This document shows, in pieces, positions 1-7,673 of a stretch of DNA of 55,100 nt. The first letter of the stretch is position 1; every line of letters begins with the position of its first letter. Below the pieces are notes generated by a model that worked only from the letters and a program-made list of their open reading frames with translations, made no database searches and had not been told where the DNA came from. Origin of the DNA: Sulfuricella sp. (GTDB lineage Bacteria > Pseudomonadota > Gammaproteobacteria > Burkholderiales > Sulfuricellaceae); contig JAQTMN010000010.1 in assembly GCA_028714315.1 (NCBI GenBank), positions 1-55,100 of the forward strand, read 5' to 3'. The translations under genes were made by a program, and so were the position numbers.

Positions 1-85
1 GTATTTTGCTCGCTATTCTACGCGCAGACGGCGCCAAGCAACAATCTTCGTGATGCCGATTTTTGAAGTGTTGGCCGCTCGTTCA

Positions 86-394
86 CTAAAACAACGACCC
101 CTGCTCGGCCGGCCAAGGAATGCCGGAAGGAAGCCGCCGGGGCGCCGCGATGCGCAGCTGCTTGTTCACGTTGTAAACCCCGAACACCACCTCAATGGCG
201 CTTTCCGGCACCTGGAATTCCCCCGCCAGGAATTGCACCAGATGCGCGGTAGCCCTGCCGCGCACCGGCTGCTCGGCGACATGAATCTCCAGCTGCCTGC
301 CGATGACCTTGCCGATCGCCGTCCGCGCGGCGCGCGGCCGCCCCAGGATGTTCAAGACCAGGGTGTTTTCTTCCCAATGACAAAATGACGACAT
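86..394 (-). CDS. DUF167 (YggU-like) protein
   Basis: 102-residue protein of the DUF167/YggU family, small cytoplasmic alpha/beta proteins of unknown role. The family pattern is visible: an N-terminal beta strand (TLVLNILGRPRA), the IGKVIGRQLEIHV strand, the A-x-PV-x-G-x-A core (AEQPVRGRATAHLVQFLAGEF), then a V-F-G-x-x-N-x-x-K segment near residues 70-78 corresponding to the usual R-x-K end. Full family length. The ATG at 394 has GGAG six bases upstream. It lies alone; the next gene upstream (497-925) is on the same strand but separated by a dispersed repeat. Family assignment is by motif, not by alignment. Confidence 0.75.
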   Translation of the reverse strand: MSSFCHWEENTLVLNILGRPRAARTAIGKVIGRQLEIHVAEQPVRGRATAHLVQFLAGEFQVPESAIEVVFGVYNVNKQLRIAAPRRLPSGIPWPAEQGSLF

Positions 395-429
395 CTATGC
401 TCCGAAGGTTTGGCGTCAGTATTGCAATG

Positions 430-476
430 ATGGCATCCGGCGCAATGCGCTTCGCTTATTGGCGCCCTACGGCGAT
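430..476. repeat. dispersed palindromic repeat (CATCCGGCGCAAT family)
   Basis: Contains CATCCGGCGCAATGCGCTTC followed by GCTTATTGGCGCCCTAC. Related stretches occur at 2932-3002, 45299-45412 and 47231-47272, so this is a dispersed imperfect-palindrome family placed between genes. Confidence 0.6.
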
Positions 477-496
477 TGCACCTCACGCGCGCCGGG

Positions 497-925
497 CTAC
501 AGTGAGCTGTCCTCGTACTTATACAGAAACCAGCAGTTCCCCCTGCGAACGAAATGATGTGTCGTCAGCCAGTCGGTGTCTTCCTTGAATACGTCGACAG
601 CGGCAGACTTTGACCCTACGCTCTTGGTCCTCGACGTCAGGCCGTTTTCCCTCATGTGATTCGAGAGGCTCGGCGCGCTCTCGAATTGGGCTTTCGAAAT
701 GCGAAAGCGAACGGGAGCTGGTTCATCTTTTCCATTCGCGTCGACACCGAATTCCCATTTAACCGCCTGTAACGGAAAGATGGCGCGCTTGACGGAAAAT
801 CCTTTGTCTGCAGCGAACCTGGAAAAGAAGTCAGGGAACGCTTCCGGGGTGCGCGCATTGCAGTCGCTGGCCATGACCAGCGCCGAATGGGCCCACAAAA
901 TCGCCAGGGCAAATAAGCGGCTCAT
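497..925 (-). CDS. exported hypothetical protein
   Basis: About 142 residues from the ATG at 925, chosen because it gives a clean signal peptide (MSRLFALAILWAHSALVMAS) followed by a mature part starting D-C-N. An upstream ATG at 961 would put a polar stretch ahead of the signal. Two cysteines (one just after the signal, one near the C-terminus in RRGNCWFLYKYED) could form a disulfide in the periplasm. The middle is mixed alpha/beta with no motif I recognise; the end, a W-F-L-Y-K strand, resembles small periplasmic DUF4348-like proteins, but only vaguely. No operon partner is evident. Confidence 0.65.
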   Translation of the reverse strand: MSRLFALAILWAHSALVMASDCNARTPEAFPDFFSRFAADKGFSVKRAIFPLQAVKWEFGVDANGKDEPAPVRFRISKAQFESAPSLSNHMRENGLTSRTKSVGSKSAAVDVFKEDTDWLTTHHFVRRGNCWFLYKYEDSSL

Positions 926-1106
926 GCAAATAAGCGCGGGCTGACCGCTGTTGTGCGTCACTGGGCGCCTATTTCCGGCGTGCGAACACGTCTTGCGGCG
1001 ACTGGAATTTTAGAACTGAGCCCATCGTCCCGTGCAGGGTCGGCGCCTTGATGGTCTCGACGAACGTGGCTGGACGGCAGAACGCCAAAGGGGCTGATAA
1101 CTGGAT

Positions 1107-2081
1107 TCATGACCCAACATCCGTCTCAAGAAATGGCGCTTCGGAAATGGTGCGAGCAAGTCCGGGACGCGAAGGGTGTTTTGCATACGCGCGCTCTCCG
1201 AACTTCTGACTAAGGGGCCAAAGAAACGCGTACCAAGGCACCGGCAGCGACCAGCGCCCATAGGGTTTGGGCGGTCGTTTTGCCTTGCGCTCGGGATCAA
1301 GAGTTACCTCGGCGCAAATTACCCCCTCGTCGGCGCCGAGTTGAGCCCTGAGCGTACCGTCCGAGTCACCAATGGCCGACAGGCCCGGAAAACTCGTATT
1401 CTGTGCTGGAAACCCTCCTGGCAAAGACGTGACAAGCGGCCCGCAACGGTTCGCCATCAGGACGGGGACGCCAAGGGCCTGCGCGTAGAAGGCGGTGCTG
1501 CCCTTTAGCATGCAGTCGAAAGCCGCGGAGTCTTTTCGCCGAATTGGAAAGGCTGGCATAGGGGTGCCGGCGGCGGTTGGCTGGACCACAAGATCGACCG
1601 ATGCCTGATATAGGGCCGAGATTCGCTCGTAGAGAAGGTTCTCGTAGCAGATGCCGACCCCGATGCGGCCAATCTCGGTGTCGATATAGTGCGGATCGGC
1701 TCCGGCGCGAAAGAAATAGGCTTCGACGGAAGCCGGAGGGGATTTTCTGACTCGGCCGGCAATTTGTCCTTGTGGAGTGGCAAGTGCGAAGGAGTTGAAG
1801 AAGTCGGGGCCATCCGCTTCGGCGAAGGTCATGCCCAAATAGATGGCGTGGCGGCGCGCAATTCGTTTTAGCCAAGAAGTGCTTGGGCCATCGAATCTTT
1901 CCGCGGTTTTCCAGATGTCTTCGGTGAGGACATAGCCACCTGGCATTAACTCCGGCAGAAGGACTAATTGCGCGCCGTCGGAAGCCGCCTGTTCAATGAA
2001 CCGCTCGGCATTTGCCAGATTCTCCAAGGTGCGGAGAGGCTTGCAACACAGTTGGATACTGGCGACTCTCAGTTTGCGCAT
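1107..2081 (-). CDS. carbon-nitrogen hydrolase (nitrilase superfamily)
   Basis: 324-residue enzyme of the nitrilase/amidase superfamily, which hydrolyses C-N bonds of nitriles, amides or carbamoyl groups. The catalytic triad is visible: Glu44 in LLPELMPGG, Lys113 in RVRKSPPAS and Cys145 in GVGICYENLL. Length fits the family. The C-terminal third (GGFPAQNTSFPGLSAIGDSDG, then EVTLDPERK) matches the usual end of the fold. Substrate cannot be told from sequence. It is monocistronic, with an attC-like palindrome just upstream (2137-2207), which may mean it travelled as part of a mobile segment. Confidence 0.85.
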   Translation of the reverse strand: MRKLRVASIQLCCKPLRTLENLANAERFIEQAASDGAQLVLLPELMPGGYVLTEDIWKTAERFDGPSTSWLKRIARRHAIYLGMTFAEADGPDFFNSFALATPQGQIAGRVRKSPPASVEAYFFRAGADPHYIDTEIGRIGVGICYENLLYERISALYQASVDLVVQPTAAGTPMPAFPIRRKDSAAFDCMLKGSTAFYAQALGVPVLMANRCGPLVTSLPGGFPAQNTSFPGLSAIGDSDGTLRAQLGADEGVICAEVTLDPERKAKRPPKPYGRWSLPVPWYAFLWPLSQKFGERAYAKHPSRPGLARTISEAPFLETDVGS

Positions 2082-2136
2082 GATAGTTGGATACTCCCGA
2101 TGCTGATGTAATCCGGTGGCGTGCTGTGGCTATCGG

Positions 2137-2207
2137 GCGCATAACCTGCTGGCTCAGGGGCGCGAGCCGCTTTGCAGCGACGCACCCCTGGCTGCAATGT
2201 TATGCGC
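2137..2207. other. attC-like recombination site (candidate)
   Basis: A 71-nt imperfect palindrome. The outer arms GCGCATAAC (2137-2145) and GTTATGCGC (2199-2207) are exact inverse complements and resemble integron R boxes. Inner arms (GGCTCAGGGG and CCCCTGGCTGC) pair with one unpaired base, as in attC L boxes, around a short loop. The strict R consensus GTTRRRY is missed at one base. No integrase gene is in the window and this is the only site seen, so it is a candidate only. The rest of 2082-2323 shows no gene I can support. Confidence 0.4.
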
Positions 2208-2323
2208 CGGTTGTATCAGGCGACCCAGCTCTGCAAAAAACTCGCTACGATGAGACACGCCATTACCGCTCAAGCGGTGATCTGAGCCGGGATAGACACG
2301 GACGATGAGATTGTCCTTGGGCG

Positions 2324-2602
2324 TTACACCCCGGCCGTCCGCTTGCGGGTCCGGGTTGAGCGCGATGTTGGCGACTTGTCGTAGGTGTCCACGTAGGCAT
2401 CGATAAGCCTGCGGATCATGCGCTGATACTGGGTATGGTGTTTCGTGGCCTCGGTTTTGAAAAACTCGACGCTCTTTTTGCTAAGAGCAATAGTCACCTT
2501 CACCCCCTCTTCCCGGAATGCGAGTTCTTCGGGGGGAGGTAGAAAGTCCTGAATGACCTTGGCCTCCATGGCTTCATCCGTGTATTTGATTTTCGCGCTC
2601 AT
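2324..2602 (-). CDS. brnA: BrnA-like antitoxin
   Basis: 92-residue antitoxin of the BrnA type, which binds and neutralises BrnT and represses the shared promoter. The sequence has the BrnA layout: a short N-terminal toxin-binding segment, then a ribbon-helix-helix-like region (VKVTIALSKKSVEFFKTEATKHHTQYQRMIRRLIDAYVD) and a basic tail. The ATG at 2602 is chosen over one at 2638 because it begins MSAKIKYTDEAME and gives a 29-bp overlap with the toxin gene, typical of toxin-first modules. Confidence 0.8.
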   Translation of the reverse strand: MSAKIKYTDEAMEAKVIQDFLPPPEELAFREEGVKVTIALSKKSVEFFKTEATKHHTQYQRMIRRLIDAYVDTYDKSPTSRSTRTRKRTAGV

Positions 2603-2864
2603 AAATCGCCTTGCCTTTCCGCCAGTACCCGGCGCCAAATATGCGAATTACACCGCCGCGATAGGTAAAGCGGACGGTGACAATCCCACCTTCGACCTCG
2701 CCGATACAGAAATAGCGTTTTTCCATTTCGCTGTGAGTGAGGTCTTCGGCGATGACACGGCAGGGGTCGGCGAAGGCGTACTGCGCCAGGGAAAACGGGA
2801 TTCCATGCTTTTCCAGGTTTTCGGCATCCTTGTTCGCATCCCACTCGAACCGTGTTTTCTTCAT
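2574..2864 (-). CDS. brnT: BrnT-like ribonuclease toxin
   Basis: 96-residue BrnT-family toxin (COG2929), a RelE-fold ribonuclease that stops translation by RNA cleavage. Family signatures: FEWDANKDAENLEKHGIPF at the N-terminus, FADP, DLTHSEMEKRYFCIGEV and the C-terminal basic strand VRFTYRGG followed by R-x-x-x-A. It is the promoter-proximal gene and its 3' end overlaps brnA, so the two are one operon. It appears full length. It sits between an attC-like site and prophage debris, consistent with a mobile or scavenged module. Confidence 0.85.
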   Translation of the reverse strand: MKKTRFEWDANKDAENLEKHGIPFSLAQYAFADPCRVIAEDLTHSEMEKRYFCIGEVEGGIVTVRFTYRGGVIRIFGAGYWRKGKAIYERENQIHG

Positions 2865-2931
2865 GAAATTTAGATTAGCACGGGGAGGTATATAAAGCCA
2901 TATAAAAGTATGGTGATTGGTGCGCGTGGCA

Positions 2932-3002
2932 TCGTAGGGCGGATTAGCGCAGCGTAATCCGCCGGATGTCGATGGGCCGAACGTATTGCATCCGGCGCAA
3001 TA
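2932..3002. repeat. dispersed palindromic repeat (CATCCGGCGCAAT family)
   Basis: GGCGGATTAGCGC and GCGTAATCCGCC form an imperfect hairpin, followed by ATTGCATCCGGCGCAAT, which is itself partly palindromic. Same family as 430-476, 45299-45412 and 47231-47272. The remaining 2865-3196 interval shows no supportable gene. Confidence 0.65.
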
Positions 3003-3204
3003 GTAGGGAGGGGGGAGAAACTGGACAGTCCATCGGCAATAAAATTGGCCTCCAGACCGCGTAAATAAAGGGAAGTCATACTAAACACAGAATTCTTGAT
3101 TTCCGGATGGGTGCGGTGGAAAAGTAGGAGAAATTCTGGGGGAAACTGCGGAAAATACCGATGGCCAATAAGGAAATTACCCCATTCGAAGATCGTTTAT
3201 TCGA

Positions 3205-3667
3205 TCATCGAACCCGATTTAATACCGCCGTCAGATGATCCTCGATCACATCGCCGACAAGTTGCTGGTCTGAGGCTGGGAAACCGACTATACATGCCAC
3301 CGAACTTGAGAGCCTTGGCTTTCTTTGGCGTGATGACGTAGGGCGCGGTGCCGAAATGATGAAAGGCGGCTTTCCAATCGTTCGTGCCCATCCGCAAGGT
3401 ATCGCCAGCCACCTGATATTGAAAGCGCAGCAGGTCCCCGTGGTCGAAAAGCATCTTAGTCTTGCGCTTGTTCTGAAGCGTGAGCGGTGATAGTTCCTTC
3501 CTCTTCGTGCCATCTGGGGCCAGCCCCTGATCATGGCGTTCCTGATTTACCTGTAGCAGGGATGCGCCCAAGCTGCCGAGCATTTCCTGAGGCGTGGCGA
3601 TTTCCAGACGGACGGCTTCAAGAGCGCGGGTCAGGTGGTCGGCTTGAAATTCATAGGTGAAGTGCAT
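3205..3667 (-). pseudogene. Mu gpG-like virion morphogenesis gene, frameshifted
   Basis: From the ATG at 3667 the frame encodes a phage virion-morphogenesis (Mu gpG/gp31) protein: HFTYEFQADHLTRALEAVR, then the hallmark SLGASLLQVNQERHDQGLAPDG, SPLTLQNKRKTKMLFDHGDLL and FGTAPYVITPKKAKALKFGG. The C-terminal motif that should follow (GFPASDQQLVGDVIEDHL) is present but in another frame, from about 3285 to 3205; the first frame runs on as junk to 3197. The junction lacks the usual dozen or so residues, so a small out-of-frame deletion broke the gene. The neighbour upstream is a gpF-like remnant, matching Mu gene order F then G. Confidence 0.7.
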
Positions 3668-3752
3668 ATACTTTAAACCGTGGTGAGGAAGCAGTGGTTT
3701 TGCATGACCCTCAAATCCGAGCCACCGACGCGGCCATGCAAGGGCCGCGTTT

Positions 3753-4100
3753 TCATTTGTGGAACACCAAGCGCCCGATGCGCTGCTTGTCGAAATAGGA
3801 AGCCCGTTCTTCGGCTGTCTTCTGTGTTCCCATAAAGATCGTCGAACCTGTCCAGCCCGTTTTTCCCCATTCGAATACACCTACCCCATATTCATCAGTG
3901 CCTTCGATCTGAAAGGCCCGCAAGTAACGGCGCTTCAAGCGCCAGCGTCCTTTCTCATGATGATCAGGCACCCATCCCCACCAGATTTCGTCCGGTTCGA
4001 TCAGTGTCATGGCGAGCAGGTTGATGGATTCCAGCCGACGGGACTTGCTCGGTGCAGATAACCACTTGAATTCCCCTTTACCGTCCTGAAAAAGTGGGGG
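3753..4100 (-). pseudogene. Mu gpF-like minor head protein, C-terminal remnant
   Basis: An open stretch encoding QDGKGEFKWLSAPSKSRRLE then SINLLAMTLIEPDEIWWGWV and RRYLRAFQIEGTDEYGVGVFEWGKTGW. The pattern P-D-E-I-W followed by R-R-Y and a conserved V-F-E-x-G-x-x-G-W is that of the C-terminal domain (PBECR-type fold) of Mu-like gp30/F minor head proteins. An internal ATG at 4010 gives an 85-residue frame, but coding similarity starts further upstream near 4100, where it stops abruptly against a GGGTCAGTTC-type repeat. I take it as the truncated tail of the head gene, in Mu order before the gpG remnant. Confidence 0.6.
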
Positions 4101-4157
4101 GCGAGGGTCAGTTCCAACATTCCAGCATTAGAACAGACCCCAAGGCGCACACATTGA

Positions 4158-4583
4158 TTATCCATTACTGAGCTCAAGTTTGTTCTCGCGGCACCACTCG
4201 CGCAATGCCTCTTGAGTTGCGCCCGCTTCGAACGAGTACCACCTTTCAAGCATGTCGCGGGAGGCCAAAAAATCCTTGAAGCGGCGGTAAGCGCCTTTGC
4301 TCCGAAAGAAACCGGAAACGGCGTTGTAGTCGCCGGGAAGCACTTCATCAACGAAAGATAAAACCAGATCTCGGCCGAGATTCAAATCGTTCTTGTGCGG
4401 TATAGCGATGTATCGGTTGGAGGTGTCGAGGTCATCAGGGGCTTCGTATTTCAGTTCGATCTCGGACGACACCCAAAAGATTGCGCCTGTATCGGGATCG
4501 ACATACGCACTGTTTTCGAACGGAGCTCCCGCACTGACGAATTCAAAGGCGTCCAGAAGCTCTGGGAATTTTGCAGCGGTCAT
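4158..4583 (-). CDS. UPF0158 family protein
   Basis: 141 residues, UPF0158-like, function unknown. Visible family features: the N-terminal LLDAFEFVSAG followed by a D-x-x-T-G strand (AYVDPDTGAIFWVSSEIEL), the Y-I-A-I-P-H-K-N-D-L core and the C-terminal FRSKGAYRRFKDFLASRDMLERWYSFE, then LREWCREN. The ATG at 4583 (MTAAKFPEL) is chosen because it starts the conserved part; upstream codons overlap the preceding helix-turn-helix gene. The two genes overlap by 41 bp and must be co-transcribed, so the XRE protein is the obvious partner or regulator. Confidence 0.75.
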   Translation of the reverse strand: MTAAKFPELLDAFEFVSAGAPFENSAYVDPDTGAIFWVSSEIELKYEAPDDLDTSNRYIAIPHKNDLNLGRDLVLSFVDEVLPGDYNAVSGFFRSKGAYRRFKDFLASRDMLERWYSFEAGATQEALREWCRENKLELSNG

Positions 4584-4869
4584 GCATTTCCTCGAAGCTG
4601 ATAGAAATCTTTTTGCCGATCGCCGTGGCGGCCTTTGCAATTGTGGCCAGGGTCACAGACGGATATGCCGGTTCGAGAAGCCGATCCAGTTGCGTCCGAC
4701 TGGTGCCCATGCGTCTAGCCATCTCGCTTTTGGTAATGTGGGTTTCCGCCATGGCCTGCTCGATCATGCAGGCCACAACCTTCTTGATCGCGGCGGCTTC
4801 CACCTCTTCGAGGATGCCCTCTTCCTCGAGGAACTCGTCGAAGTCGGATCCAAGGTGGGGATTACTCAT
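4543..4869 (-). CDS. XRE-type helix-turn-helix regulator
   Basis: 108-residue DNA-binding protein. After an acidic N-terminus (FDEFLEEEGILEEVEAAAIKKVVA) comes a helix-turn-helix, MAETHITKSEMARRMGTSRT followed by QLDRLLEP, then a helical end with T-L-A-T-I-A-K-A-A-T-A-I-G, as in antitoxins of the HigA/XRE type. GAGGT precedes the ATG. It overlaps the UPF0158 gene downstream. Such overlap plus an XRE protein suggests a two-gene addiction-like or autoregulated module, but UPF0158 is not an established toxin, so this is inference. Confidence 0.75.
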   Translation of the reverse strand: MSNPHLGSDFDEFLEEEGILEEVEAAAIKKVVACMIEQAMAETHITKSEMARRMGTSRTQLDRLLEPAYPSVTLATIAKAATAIGKKISISFEEMHDRCKIPRASGRL

Positions 4870-4894
4870 TTCATACCTCGCCTTCGTCCCATGT

Positions 4895-5614
4895 TCACGG
4901 CAACCGCAACGTAAACATCGCCCCGCCCAGGCTTCCGCCGTTAGTCAGTTCGATCCTTCCGCTCTTTTCCCCATTGCGATGCAGCCGGGCGCAGACCGAT
5001 GAAAAATAAAGTCCCAGCCCGGTTTTGCCGCCGGAGCGGTCGAGGCTTTTCACTTCGCCGCCGTGTTCGATGATTTCTTGCGGGAAGCCGGGGCCGTTGT
5101 CTTCGACGCGGATCGCTAAAAATCCGTCTTCTTCGGCGGCGCTGAGGCGGATTTTGCTGCGGGCGCAGTTGAGCGCGTTGTGGATGGCGTTGTTGAGCAC
5201 GCCAGCGGCGAGGTCGCGGTCGTAGAACCAGCACAGCGCCGGGTCCACTTGGCTGGAGATGGCGATCGATTTGGCGGCGAGCAGGGGGCGGGCTTCGGCG
5301 AAGATTTCTTCGATCAAGTCCGCCGCCGGGCGGTATTCGAGGTTGATCGGGTAGGCGCCGCGGTTGAAGCGGTATAGGGACAGCATCTGGATCAGTTTGT
5401 CGTTGATCAGCTGGCCGTTGTATTTCAGGAGCGCCAGCCGGGCGTTGCCGTCAGGGCCGATTCCGGTGCGTTGGTCCAGGGTTTCGAGGCCGCCGAGGAG
5501 GAGGAACAGCAGGTTTTTGAGGTCGTGGATTTGCGCGGCGAAGAGGGCGGTGAAGTCGATGGCGCCGAGTTCGCGCGCCGGGTCCGGGCCGGGTTCCCTG
5601 TCCGCCGGGGTCAA
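4895..5614 (-). CDS. sensor histidine kinase (no input domain)
   Basis: About 239 residues, cytoplasmic. The phosphoacceptor His30 is in FAAQIHDLKNLLF, the ATPase domain shows an N box (NNAIHNALNCARSKI), G1 (VEDNGPGF) and G2 (GGKTGLGLYF). There is no transmembrane or PAS segment, so the signal must come from a partner protein. The start is read as TTG at 5614, giving a 4-bp TTGA overlap with the stop of the response-regulator gene; no ATG fits. Translational coupling makes this the cognate kinase of the TPR response regulator. Confidence 0.85.
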   Translation of the reverse strand: MTPADREPGPDPARELGAIDFTALFAAQIHDLKNLLFLLLGGLETLDQRTGIGPDGNARLALLKYNGQLINDKLIQMLSLYRFNRGAYPINLEYRPAADLIEEIFAEARPLLAAKSIAISSQVDPALCWFYDRDLAAGVLNNAIHNALNCARSKIRLSAAEEDGFLAIRVEDNGPGFPQEIIEHGGEVKSLDRSGGKTGLGLYFSSVCARLHRNGEKSGRIELTNGGSLGGAMFTLRLP

Positions 5615-7278
5615 GGCTTGAGCCCATATTGCAGCGCGACGTCCTTGTACATCTGGATCAGCACCAGGTATTTCCGGTTGTCCGGGTCGCGGCTTTTCAC
5701 CGTGGCCAGGTAGTCCCGCGCCGCCTGACTCAGTTCTTCGTTCCAGCCTTGGGCCTGCATGTAGGCGAGGATGGCGTGGGCGGCGTTGAGCACGATCACG
5801 GTGTTTTCCTGGTATTCGGCCACGGCCTGCATCAGGAGATCGACCGAGCCTTTCAGGTCGCCTGCCTGGGCGAGGCGCACTGCCTGGTTGTTGAGGGTGA
5901 CCACCACGCGCGAGGAATCGCGGATGATTTCCTTGCCTTTGTCGTGCATGCCGATTTTCTTGAACATGTCCTCGGCATGGCGGTGGATGTTCTTGTCGTC
6001 GTGGTTGTTCTTGATGAAATCCTGCACGATCTTCTTGCCGGCCTCCTCGTCGCCGAGCTGGAAGCAGGCGCGGCCCAGGTCCAGGGAAACCTTGCCCGGC
6101 CGGGATTCGTTCAGGTCGAAATAGGCGAGCGCTTTCCTCAATTCGGCCTCGGCGGATTCGCGGTCGCCGGCTTTTTCGTAGGCCAGGCTGTCCATGACGG
6201 CGCCGTGCAGCAGGGATTCCGGCGAATTCTTGAAGGTCTTGCGGGCGTCCTTCATGATGGTCATGGCGCGGTCGCATTCGCCTTTGTCGATGAACACGCG
6301 GCTCAGGTTGGCGTAATCCTCGGGCGAGGTGAAGGCGGAATTCTTGCCGAACTCCAGCACGGCTTCGTAGGAATTCTGCGCCGTCTCCAGGTCGTCGTTG
6401 CGGTAGGCGATTTCGCCCAGCGTCTTGCGCCGGTGCAGCGTGCGCGGCGATCTTTCTGTGGCCACGGTCAATGCCGACTGCGCCGCCTGCTCGTCGCCGG
6501 CGGCGGTGTGGGATTTCGCTAGCCAGTCGTAGGCTTCCATGTAGTTCGGGTTGGCTTCCGTGACGCGCTGGAAGATGTCGGCGGCATCGCCGAAATTGTT
6601 CTGGTGGAACAGCGACTTGGCGAGCCCCATGCGCGCCCAGGGGATATCCCGGATGGCGAGGATTTGCTCGTAGAGGCTCCTGGCTTTGGCGTAGTCGCCC
6701 AGCGTCATGCAGATTTCGGCCTTCAGCCGGAGCAGGTCGATCAGGTGTTGGCCGGGCGTTTGCATGAGCAGGTCGCAGACCTGGATCGCACGGCGGTAGT
6801 CCTGCCGGTCCATCAGGTCGTAAACCGGCAGGAAAAAGGCTTTTTTCTGCACCAGGCGCTCCAGCCGCAGCAGCAGCACCTCGCCGGCGAAGGGCTTGAT
6901 CAGGTAGTCGTCCGGAGCCAGCTCGACCGCGCTGACGACTTTTTCGTAGCCGCGTTCGGCGGTCACCATCATGAAAATGGTGGAATGCCCGATCAACTTG
7001 CGCCGCTTGATTTCCTCCAGCAGTTGCTGGCCGTCCTTGCCGCCGCCCAGGTCGTAGTCGCACAGGATGATGTCGTAGCTGCGCAGCTCCAGGCGGTTGA
7101 TCGCCTCGATGCCGCTGCCCGCCATGTCGATGCGCACGCCGCCCAGAGTGCTGATGGTGACGCGCATCGACGAGCGCATGCCGACGACGTCGTCGATCAC
7201 CAGAAAGTTTTTTTCCTGGAAATTGATCGGCTGGCCGCCCTGGGACGCGGCTTTTGTCGGGAACAGATCCGTGCTCAT
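5611..7278 (-). CDS. response regulator with TPR repeats
   Basis: 555 residues from the ATG at 7278 (MSTDLF). A receiver domain occupies about residues 20-145, with acidic pair Asp29-Asp30, phosphoacceptor Asp74 in ILCDYDLGGG, and a KPF near residue 127. The rest, roughly 160-550, is a chain of TPR-like helical hairpins (for example AEICMTLGDYAKARSLYEQI, FHQNNFGDAADIFQRVTEAN). No DNA-binding or enzymatic output is seen, so phosphorylation probably controls a protein-protein scaffold. Similar receiver-TPR proteins exist in Gammaproteobacteria and Betaproteobacteria near motility or signalling genes. The kinase gene follows with overlap. Confidence 0.85.
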   Translation of the reverse strand: MSTDLFPTKAASQGGQPINFQEKNFLVIDDVVGMRSSMRVTISTLGGVRIDMAGSGIEAINRLELRSYDIILCDYDLGGGKDGQQLLEEIKRRKLIGHSTIFMMVTAERGYEKVVSAVELAPDDYLIKPFAGEVLLLRLERLVQKKAFFLPVYDLMDRQDYRRAIQVCDLLMQTPGQHLIDLLRLKAEICMTLGDYAKARSLYEQILAIRDIPWARMGLAKSLFHQNNFGDAADIFQRVTEANPNYMEAYDWLAKSHTAAGDEQAAQSALTVATERSPRTLHRRKTLGEIAYRNDDLETAQNSYEAVLEFGKNSAFTSPEDYANLSRVFIDKGECDRAMTIMKDARKTFKNSPESLLHGAVMDSLAYEKAGDRESAEAELRKALAYFDLNESRPGKVSLDLGRACFQLGDEEAGKKIVQDFIKNNHDDKNIHRHAEDMFKKIGMHDKGKEIIRDSSRVVVTLNNQAVRLAQAGDLKGSVDLLMQAVAEYQENTVIVLNAAHAILAYMQAQGWNEELSQAARDYLATVKSRDPDNRKYLVLIQMYKDVALQYGLKP

Positions 7279-7366
7279 GGCTTGATTGGGACTTCTTCCG
7301 GCCACATATGGTTTATCGAGAGGAAATCTTACCATGCAGCAGGGATTACACAAGGAACCCGTTGCC

Positions 7367-7394
7367 TTGCCTGCCGCGGCAAGCCCGTTATAAT
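7367..7394 (+). promoter_or_regulatory. sigma-70-like promoter
   Basis: TTGCCT (7367-7372), a 16-base spacer, then a perfect TATAAT (7389-7394), 36 bases before the ATG at 7430. Good spacing and a consensus -10 make this the likely promoter of the small genes at 7430 and 7674. Confidence 0.6.
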
Positions 7395-7429
7395 CCTTCT
7401 ATCGTGCAATCATTTTCAGGAGCGTCGCC

Positions 7430-7657
7430 ATGCCTTATTTCGTTTACAAAATCCGCCAGCCGTTCAAGCAGCTGGAAAAAATCGACGCTTTCCCCAACTT
7501 CAAGGAAGCCAGCGCCTTCGCCAAATCGGTGCGGGCCGGCATCAGCGCGGCCGACAACTACGCCGTCAAGGTGATTTTCGCCGAGAACGAACTCCAGGCC
7601 GAAGACCTGCTCAACCAGGTGCGCGAGCCGGAGCCGATGACCGGCGAGGATTATTAA
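7430..7657 (+). CDS. small conserved hypothetical protein
   Basis: 75 residues, MPYFVYKIRQPFKQLEKIDA then FPNFKEASAFAKSVRA, ending in an acidic tail (PEPMTGEDY). The predicted layout beta-alpha-alpha-beta with no signal peptide suggests a small cytoplasmic protein. I recall similar short proteins in betaproteobacterial genomes but have no function for them. A consensus promoter precedes it and AGGAGCG lies 11 bases before the ATG. The gene at 7674 follows after 16 bases, so they form an operon. Confidence 0.75.
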   Translation: MPYFVYKIRQPFKQLEKIDAFPNFKEASAFAKSVRAGISAADNYAVKVIFAENELQAEDLLNQVREPEPMTGEDY

Positions 7658-7673
7658 TTAGCAGCCGCCCGGC

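Noticed and set aside
2087..2308. A 73-codon plus-strand frame between the nitrilase and brnTA genes
   Set aside because: It lies over the attC-like palindrome, has no ribosome site and no recognisable composition of a gene.
4895..7063. A single 722-codon minus-strand frame across the kinase and regulator
   Set aside because: Only the last 240 codons carry motifs; the front part is an off-frame reading of the receiver-TPR gene. The kinase is therefore started at 5614.
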